From positions 114,222,660-114,286,659 of the forward strand of contig CM019824.1 in assembly GCA_009763385.1 (NCBI GenBank): a stretch of 64,000 nucleotides of DNA, read 5' to 3'. The notes beneath the pieces are model-generated. The model made no database searches. It saw nothing but the letters and a program-made list of their open reading frames with translations, and had not been told where the DNA came from. This DNA comes from Coix lacryma-jobi var. lacryma-jobi. Taxonomy: Eukaryota > Streptophyta > Magnoliopsida > Poales > Poaceae. The translations under genes were made by a program, and so were the position numbers. Shown here one piece after another: positions 56,475-64,000 of this stretch; the stretch's first letter is position 1; each line of letters opens with the position of its first letter.

Positions 56475-56694
56475 AACCTAGCATGCTTGATTGATCAACT
56501 AGTTCGACCTAGGTATAAAACAAATTTCAAAAACTTTAATATTGTGTTTCAAAATCTTTGAAAGAACTTGCTTGGTATGACCATTGTTCTGCATTGATTA
56601 CTTGCTGCTGGTCATATCATGCAAGAGGTACTTGTCCACTCCAAGAATAAGCTGTAGTATAATAGAGAATAACTCTCTCTGTTGGTAACAGGCC

Positions 56695-56761
56695 GGCAGT
56701 GCCGGGCCAGGGCGCGGAAGTGCCGGGGCCCGGCAGTGCCGCGCCTGGCGCGGCAGTGCCG
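56695..56761 (+). repeat. GGCASTGCC tetrad before the Copia-4 third ORF
   Basis: Units start at 56695, 56716 (GGAAGTGCCG), 56732 and 56752, spacing 21, 16, 20. A single extra unit, GGTAGTGCCG, is at 56979. Confidence 0.9.
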
Positions 56762-57060
56762 CGGCTTACCGATTCAGTCTGATTGGTGAGTTACCGAGTG
56801 GGGTCACAGGGAAAAGGTTTTCTTCCTATTCTACCCGTGACTTCCCCTCTCTCTCCCTCATCCATTCACTTTCACCAACGTAACCCTCTCTCCTATCTCT
56901 CTCTCTCTCTCACGGGCGACTTGGAGGTGACCGAGACTTCTTCCACCGGCCGACGACTCCCCGGAGCTTCCGGCCAGCGGTAGTGCCGCTCGGGTCTCTC
57001 TCCGTGCTGCTCGCTTTCCTCTTCACCAAGGGACTCCATCCCTCTTCTTCTTTCCCCAAG

Positions 57061-58625
57061 ATGTCGGGAGGAAGCGATGAAGAGAGGAGGACCAAGAGGA
57101 GGTTGGACCCGCTCAGGGGGAGGAGCAAGCAGCCAGCCGTTCGTGGTGGTGCTCGCTCCCAAGGAGGCAGTTCAGCTAGGCAGCAGATACGAGACGAGAT
57201 CCGTCTCCAGATGCAGGGTCGTCAGATCAAGGAAGACCTTTACCCTGCCACTCCAGAGCACCCTAGAGAGGTCAGCAGAGACCACATCCAGCCCTATGAG
57301 GAGGATGTTTTGGAGAGGGCACCACAGGACACCAGGCCCAGACAGGTGGTGTCCTACCACCAGCAGTTCTCGTCAGTGAAGGCACAGCGTCAGCAAAATC
57401 CCTACAATGCTCCAAAGGACATGGGGATTGACTACAGGTTCTGGAATGAATTTCATTCATATTTCTACCGTTCAGTCCTGTTCAATGCCAAAAAGTCCAA
57501 GATTCTAAGTATGAGATATGTAGATTGGGAGCATCTTGAGGCCAAGATGACAGTGAGATCAACAGGGTGATAGCTGCATGCAAGAGAAGAAATATGTATG
57601 ATTTGATGGGTTTCCAGTACAACTGGAATGTGGAGATCATTTCTCAGTTCATGCCACTCTATATGTTGATAATGTGCTGGAGGAGATGCACTGGATGACG
57701 AGGGTCGCCACTACAAGGTCACCTATGAGACCTTTAGTAGGATCCTTGGCTTGGGCAGCGATGACAGGCAGTTGGATAACCTGCATGATGAGAGGACGCT
57801 GACAGACAGTGAGATTGCCCACTTATATGATGATCCTAGCAAGGCTGATGGGTTGGTGAAGGGGCTGAAACTTTCTACTACATGATCAACAACCTATTCA
57901 GGCAGACGCTCAACCCGAAGGGAGGGTCACATTCTAACTTGTATGGATATGGCAGGAGGAATATGTTGGTTAGGATGGCCCCTCAGGCTAGACCTTTTTC
58001 TATATCCAGCTTTATTTGGACCGAGCTTCATGGTTGCAGCAGAGGATGCTAGGAAGGCGGTTCTATATGCACCGTATATCATGTTTATGATTGAGATGGT
58101 CTCCGGACATTCTTTTGTTAAGATGGGGTTGCATGAGCGTACAGGGCTGAGAAGAAGAAGGCGGCAGCAGGAGGTTCAGCAGGGGCAGCAGCTAGTGACA
58201 GGCCTGAGAGCTCTCGCCCTTCCTATCAGAGGAAGAAGAAGAGCAAGCTAGCACGATGGATCAAGGCCATCTTTTCTACCTGCACCTACGCAGCCGAGAC
58301 GGCACACCAGGCGCTTGTTGAGCAGCGCGCAGAGCGGAGCGGGCGGGACGTTCGCCGTTACCTCCACCCCGCTCTCCACCTCGGTTTGACCTCTCCAGTC
58401 TTGAGCGACGACATAGATGATGATGACGAGGAGGAGGAGCAGGAGGAGATAGTGCCAGTGCCACCTCGTCGGTCTTCACGTGCCTCCGCCTCGACCCGCT
58501 ACACCAGTACCACCCACCGTCAGGGCAAGGCCGTGGTCTCCGACGACGACGACGATGATGAGGAGGAGGAAGAAGAGGAAGAAGATGAGGTTGAGTGGGA
58601 CAAGGTTGCATCGGATGATGATTGA
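57061..58625 (+). pseudogene. Copia-4 third ORF, putative plant transposon-type protein (broken)
   Basis: The ATG at 57061 gives MSGGSDEERRTKRRLDPLRG, a basic start. The frame from 56983 is open to 57570, and the conserved part then continues across shifts. It reads DYRFWNEFHSYFYRSVLFNA (about 57431), VDWEHLEAK, YDLMGFQYNWNVEIISQF, MHWMT, a LFRQTLNPKGG stretch and YAPYIMFMIEMV (about 58070). The last frame, 58386-58625, is a strongly acidic tail with Asp/Glu runs ending DEVEWDKVASDDD. I recognise the pattern as a family often annotated in grass genomes as putative plant transposon protein. Its place, between pol and the 3' LTR, is where some Sireviruses carry an env-like gene. I see no membrane segment, so env is not supported. 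Confidence 0.65.
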
Positions 58626-59298
58626 GTGCTTGGACACTCTTCTCTTCTCTCTTTGCTCTTTTTGGTGACTTGTTGCCAAAGGGGGAGAAGTAGGTGAAGA
58701 GAAGGGGGTACAACACTTTTTCAGCTTTTCATGTCCCCATCTTTAGTTGTAGTTGTGAGATGATAGAGTTGGACCGTTTAAAACTCTATTTCTGTAATAT
58801 ACTCTATCGTACTACTTCGTATGCTTGGATGTGGACATGTATCATTTACCTGCTTTATTTAGTTTGTGCTATCTTGTTTAGATCAGTTTGATATATGCTT
58901 TGTGGTTTTATATATTGTCCGCTGCGTTTGCTGACTGTTGCCTGAGCGGCAGTGCCGCTCCAGGGCCGGCAGTGCCGGGCCCCGGCAGTGCCGCGCCCAG
59001 AGCGGCAGTGCCGCTCTGGCAAAAGACAGCAAACACCTCTGATGTGCTTAAACTGTCATTTGCATCACGTTATATTATTGACACAGTTTAATTGCACCCC
59101 ACAAAGCTATCAGATGTGAAACTGAACCTATATTCCACTTTAATATGTGAATGTTGGCCTTTTATGCCAATTTGAGAATTCAGCTCTCATTCACACATTT
59201 AGGGGGAGGTTTCACACCTAAGCTTCAAAATCTCAGTTTTATACCCTTCTCTTGTAAGCTCTAATTGTGTTGTCATCAATCACCAAAAAGGGGGAGAT
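58626..59298 (+). other. Copia-4 3' non-coding region with polypurine tracts and a palindrome tetrad
   Basis: Polypurine tracts AAAGGGGGAG lie at about 58678, AGGGGGAGG at 59201 and AAAAAGGGGGAGA at 59285-59297, the last against the LTR. The tetrad units start at 58948, 58968, 58984 and 59004, spacing 20, 16, 20. No gene is seen. Confidence 0.85.
58948..59013 (+). repeat. GGCASTGCC tetrad after the Copia-4 third ORF
   Basis: The arms outside the core also pair and differ between units: GAGC/GCTC at 58948, GCC/GGC at 58968 and AGAGC/GCTCT at 59004. Spacing is 20, 16, 20. Confidence 0.9.
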
Positions 59299-60570
59299 TG
59301 TAAGTGCAATCAAGCCCTAATTGTGGGTTTTGGTGATAATGACCACACGATTAGAGGACTAATGAGATTTATAAAGTTGATAAGCAGGTTATGTTAAGAA
59401 AGGATGGTGTATATGCGTTGGTGGACCCCTCACACTACATTTCGTCGGTTCCGAACTCAAAGCGCTTCAAAGATATTTTATTTTGATTACTTGAGTTTAG
59501 GAATGCCGTACTATAAAGGGGGAATGCAAATTCATTGATATGGCTGAATGATATGTGCTCAAACCAACCCAAACCATCCACATTTCCAACCAAAGACAGC
59601 TGCACTTAACTCAGATTTATACCTGTCTGCTTGGTAGGCGCGGCAGTGCCGCTCTAGGCGCGGCAGTGCCGGGCCGCGGCACTGCCGGGCTGAGGCCGGC
59701 ACTGCCGCGACTTAAACTGCCCGTTGGATGGCAGGGGGTATTTACATCACCCCCTCTACCCCCCAACGGTCATCCACGACCATTCACTCCACCTACCTCC
59801 AGACAAGCTCTCTCTTCTCCATTGAAGGCCCTCCAAGCTCCCAACCACCAAAATCTTCATTCCCATTGATTCCAAGTGGTTGAGAGGCTCAAACCTTCAC
59901 CAAAGAGGAGCCCTAGCTGAGATCTACTGCCTAGAGCACTTGATTTGAGCCATAGCCGGTGGATTTTCTTCTATTACTCTTGGGTTCTTGGAACCCTAGC
60001 CGGCTAGGCGTCGCCCTAGAGCCTTGCCAACTTGTGTGGCGGCCTAGGGAGGTTTGTAATCGCTTGTGCAGCTAGTAAGATTACCCCTCACCTCAAGGAT
60101 TTGGTTCCTTGACTTGAGAACGAGGTTGAGTTGCAAAGCTCATGACCTAAGTGGTCAACCTCAACAACGTGGAGGTAGGCAAGCCTTGGTGGCGAGCTGA
60201 ACCACGGGATAAATCACTTGTCTCGCGTGCTTGCTTAGTTTCATTCTCTATGTTCATGAGCTTGTGATATATTCTAGGGTTTGGCTCGATCTACTCTATC
60301 TTTCATATTTGGCTTGGAGTAGTTGTTTCTGCTGGTTCATATAGCCTATTGTTACATTCCTATTCATATAGAATCTGCAGATTGTGGTTAGATTTCGAAT
60401 TGCAGCTTCTGGTCTTCATCTGCGCGGCAGTACCGCGCTGAGGCCGGCAGTGCCGGGGAGCGGCAGTGCCGGGCACAGGGCGGTAGTGCCGGGCCTATCT
60501 AATTTAGTTTTAAGCTGTGATTTTTGACAGGCCTATTCACCCCCCCCTCTAGGCCACACAGGTCCTTACA
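59299..60570 (+). repeat. Copia-4 3' LTR (1272 bp)
   Basis: It runs TGTAAGTGCAATC to GGTCCTTACA and is followed by the duplication AGTAC. Tetrads start at 59642, 59662, 59678, 59698 and at 60426, 60446, 60462, 60482, both with spacing 20, 16, 20. The differences from the 5' LTR that I see are about four substitutions, a few single-base length changes and the 12-bp block around 60457-60468. Confidence 0.95.
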
Positions 60571-63500
60571 AGTACTTATTACATAAAAGGTTCGGAACTT
60601 TATATTACATATACCACACAACTTTTGTTACTTGCCCAAGGTCAGACATTAGAGTCATTATCACTCTCCTCCATAAGAGTGAAGAAAAATTGACCACCAA
60701 AAGGATGATCAATGAACTCACCTGCAACAAAGGTTAACAAACCCTGAGTACAAAAGTACTCAACAAGACTTAACCGTCTAAAAAATAGTAGAAGACTCAG
60801 GTATGAAGGCTATAGGGATTCAAGGTAAGGCTTTAGCAAGATCAAAACATTTCTTTTGCATAAAAGCTTACTAATAGCAAAAACCCTACTTTCAAGTTTT
60901 AACTCAAGATTAAAACTTTATGACTATTTAAAGATTCTCAAACTTTCATAAGTATACCATGTCTTTCGTTCTCATTTCATAAAGATCCCATTCATTACTA
61001 CGGTGCGGGTCAGTGGATTGAGGCTCCATATCCGAGGAAACACGGCGATTCGAATCGATTAAACCCAGCTGGGGATTCAGTACCACACGACATATGTAGA
61101 ACTTAATCTTGCATATGTCAACCCTATCTATAGATCCTCCCATACAAGAACGGGTCCAGCGTCACCCGAGAGTACAGTACACCTCGAACCCGACTATCTC
61201 ATAGCCCCGAGGGTACACGCTACTCCCGCCATCTCTCCACTCCCAGTACGCGGTTGGCCGTTCTCAAGTATCGGAATAGCTATAGACGAGGCTTACCACC
61301 GCATGTGGGCTGTACTCAAAGGTCTCAATCACAGCAGGCCAACAACGATAAGGTCCTATGTTGAGTAACCTTACAACAAGACTCCATTCTTGATGTAAGT
61401 TACTATCGTTATCATGTTATCTCAAGATTCATGATTTCCATAACATAACAACCATTTTTAAAAGCACCTACTATAATGAAGTAGTAAAGCATGGCTAAGC
61501 ATACTAAGCATTTTCATAAAACGGTTATCAAGGTTAAGTATTGGAATCATCAAGATTGGTAATGCATCAAACAGGGTTCACTCAACTCCTATTCACTTAA
61601 TGCATCATATTAACTCAAGTTATATAAATAACTTTATAAAAATACAAGGATAGGGTTAATGTCCGGGGCTTGCCTTGGTGATCAGCGAAGTCCGGAGATT
61701 CTGAAAAATCAGAAGGATCCCCACACTCAGGAGAAACCCACTGAGGATCAGGTCCTTCCGAAACGAGCTCTACACGTAGAAGTGCATATGCATGATCAAT
61801 GGAATGCTTATGACATGACCATGGTAAAGATGGAAATTTTCTAAGTTGTCGACATTTATTTGTACAATCTTTCATCACGGTAAAGTTGCAAACCAACAAA
61901 ACCAACTTAGCTATTAAACTATATATAAAGACTAAGCAAATTTTATTATCTCTATTAAGCAAGGTTATGTAACTAATCAAGCAACAAAAGGTCATTAGCA
62001 TAAAGGAATCCATAACCAGGGAGCAAATCATGCTAATGTTCCCCTGATTGTCAAACAAAACCAAAAATCACACAAATCTAAAAGGGATTAACAATTTCTA
62101 TTTATTTTATAAGTCATTTTAATTAGCCTTTACTTATAAAGAAATCATACTTATTCAAACAGAGCTGAAATTAATCATGAAGGTAGATATCAATGACATA
62201 AACTCACATGTCAAATTTCATGATTTTTGGAGAAACACAGAAAATCACATAATTCATCAAAGTTGCATTTATTAATTAAAGTACAGATTTAATTGTCATA
62301 GTAAAAGTGCTCCAAATACAAGTTTTATAATTCTTATATTAGCACAGACATGCTATCATCTAACATGTCAAATTTCACAATAAACAGAGCTATAGAAAAA
62401 TTATAGCAAAAATAACAAAACTGGCTACTGTGCATAAAGCCATAAAAAGAAAAACTTGAATCTAGCCCAAACTGGGCTTTCGGCCCGCTCCCGCTCGGCC
62501 CAGCGCACGCGAAAACGGCCCGGCCTGACTCCCGCCCGCGCGCTTCAGCTCTTTTGCAGAAAAGCCCTTCGGCTTCGGAGAAAACAACCCGCGGTCCCGA
62601 GCGCTATTCACATGAGTCACGGGCTTTGCAACCAGCACCCTGACTTTTCTCATCTTCACAAACGTGAAGTCCCCGACTTCGGCCAGCGTGAACGGCGGCG
62701 CACCGCGCGCCGGCGAACCCTACACTGGTCAACTCCGGCCATTAGAGACCCAACTAACGCGAGCACAAGCACCAGCAAGTCATCCGCGGCCGATAGAGCT
62801 CCTAACCCTAACCGCTACCACTCCGGTGAGGTCTGGCCACGCACAGCGGCGGACTGGCTCACGGCGGAGCTGTTCCGGCGAACCTAGGCCAGTAGCAGTA
62901 GAACAGAGAGCCTAGGAAGCTCCAGTAGCTCACCCTGATGCTGGCCACGTAGTTGGTTCAAGCGGAGGATGAACGGAGAAGAGAAGTCCACGGAGCAGTG
63001 GCTTGCAGCGGCGAGCTCCGGCGAAGAAGATGATGTTCCAGCGAGACCTGAGCGCCAAAAGGAAAACCATCGAGCCGATGAGTAACCTGGGGGTCAAGGC
63101 GAAACAGAAACATGAGACAGGGAGAGTAGAGGAGTGCTCGGATGGGCTGACCACGGCGAGGTCGAGCTCGGCGGCGATTTTGCCCAGCGGAAAGAAGAAC
63201 GGCGAGCACGAGCTCTCTGAGGCAGTAGAGGTCGAAGAGATGGGCTCTGGAGATGCGCAAGGAGGAATGGGAGTTATAGTTGCGGTCAATTTTGGATGAG
63301 GACTATCAGAGGCGATGCATTTGAGGATTGGGTGAACTGGAGCCCGTCGGTGCCCTAGGTGGCAAAACGACGACGGCGAGCTCAGGAGAAAGCGCCACGA
63401 CACGAGGGAGAGCGCCAGCAGCTGCTTGACCTTGCCACGAACTCAGTTGCGAGCTCAATCGAGAGAGATCGACGCCTTTCGCGCTGGCGTGAGCGACCCA

Positions 63501-64000
63501 AGGTCGGCTGTCCACCGCCATGAACAGGAGACTGAACTTATCTCCCTCCTCTCCTTTAAACCTTTTCGGAAATTTTGACATTACTTTGGATTTTTGAATA
63601 CAAGTTGAAAATATGTTAAAATATCAAATGCTCAGAATTCAATACTGAACATCTTTTATTTTTGCAACATAAGCAAAATATACTTAGATTTTGAATTAGG
63701 GTTTTGCAAATCAAAGGGGACAAAAAGGGCAAAAGTGTACTTTCAAAATAACTTTAGATTTCATATAAGAACTTGAAAAACTTTATACATCAAAGTTGAT
63801 CCTTATCAAAAATGGAGCAACTTTGCTTTTTGAAGCATACTCAAATTCTTTTTAGATTTTGATTGATAAGAAAGGGAATAAAATAGGGTTCTCAAATTAA
63901 TTAAACCTTTTTAACTGAATTTTAACCAAATTTGAATTATACCTCAATGGTGACTTGAAACATGATCCCAATACACCTTTGAGACATAATACCAAGGTTT
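60571..64000. other. Unclassified repeat-like sequence right of Copia-4
   Basis: The first five bases are the Copia-4 target duplication. The stretch to about 62450 is AT-rich with no recognisable frame. From about 62456 to 63520 it is GC-rich, with chance-looking frames on both strands (62456-62887 on +, 62930-63403 on minus). It then becomes AT-rich again. GTTTAAAGG on minus near 63558, just before the GC-rich block, could be a promoter. A long LTR of another Ty3/gypsy element read on minus would fit this layout, but I cannot support a family name. Confidence 0.4.

Larger units (their letters stand above)
36990..60570 (+). mobile_element. Copia-4: long Sirevirus-type Ty1/copia element with a third ORF, split by Tat-D
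   Basis: Perfect duplications AGTAC flank it at 36985-36989 and 60571-60575. It has LTRs of 1260 and 1272 bp that differ by a handful of substitutions and a 12-bp block, so it is recent. Gag, pol and a third ORF follow in order; Tat-D sits inside pol. Without Tat-D it is about 11.6 kb. Polypurine tracts near 58679, 59200 and 59286 support the Sirevirus lineage. A spaced palindrome tetrad recurs eight times along it. Confidence 0.95.

Noticed and set aside
57061..58625. Calling the Copia-4 third ORF an envelope gene
   Set aside because: The position fits, but no signal peptide or membrane segment is visible, and the conserved pieces match a plant transposon-type protein pattern instead.
62456..63403. 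Host gene in the GC-rich block (143-codon + ORF and 157-codon minus ORF)
   Set aside because: The overlapping frames on both strands look like composition effects. I see no domain, start context or splice pattern that I could defend.

Overview
The window is plant nuclear DNA, most probably from a grass. It is a nest of LTR retrotransposons, and I see no ordinary host gene, tRNA or rRNA. The grass assignment is inference. It rests on the lineages present (Sirevirus-type Ty1/copia, and Athila-type and Tat-type Ty3/gypsy), the insertion of LTR elements into each other, and the lack of any bacterial or organellar signal.

Layout from left to right. (1) Copia-1, a Sirevirus-type element on +, runs from the left edge to 10795, with its 5' LTR cut by the window. 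(2) It sits in the 3' LTR of Athila-B (minus strand, 10796-16668), which has gag and part of protease but no reverse transcriptase or integrase. (3) Athila-B sits in the 3' internal part of Athila-A (+, from 16669), whose 3' LTR begins at 18068. (4) Copia-2 (19469-28616, flanked by GAATT) interrupts that LTR, which resumes at 28622 and ends at 29055. (5) A fragment of a related Athila LTR follows (29056-29287), then an LTR fragment (29288-29802), then Copia-3 on minus (29803-36720), which has lost its 5' end. (6) Copia-4, a second Sirevirus-type family, spans 36990-60570 and is flanked by AGTAC. (7) Its pol gene is split by Tat-D, a Ty3/gypsy element on minus (41515-53482, flanked by GGGAG). 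(8) The sequence before the AGTAC at 36985 joins that after 60570. It is unclassified, repeat-like DNA to the window end.

The elements have normal internal order: LTR, primer binding site, gag, protease, then pol. In the copias integrase precedes reverse transcriptase and RNase H; in Tat-D integrase comes last. Extra genes occur in two. Copia-4 has a third ORF between pol and the 3' LTR. Tat-D has two intron-containing genes antisense to its own pol, and they look related to each other. Nearly every gag-pol frame is broken. In Copia-2 the breaks are mainly stop codons of the kind made by cytosine deamination. In Copia-1, Copia-4 and Tat-D they are mainly one-base length changes in short runs, which may partly be consensus errors.

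The most unusual feature is structural. Each element carries its own arrays of short palindromes or hairpins, often with a constant core and arms that change together. Copia-4 repeats a tetrad of the core GGCAGTGCC or GGCACTGCC with spacing 20-16-20 bp eight times: in both LTRs, in the gag tail, in the integrase-RT linker, and on both sides of the third ORF. Copia-1, -2 and -3 share a U3 array of hairpins with a conserved loop and covarying arms. Copia-1 also has a second hairpin set before its 3' LTR, parts of which recur in Copia-3. The Tat-D LTR has four hairpins around a conserved CCGCACGAYAC core.
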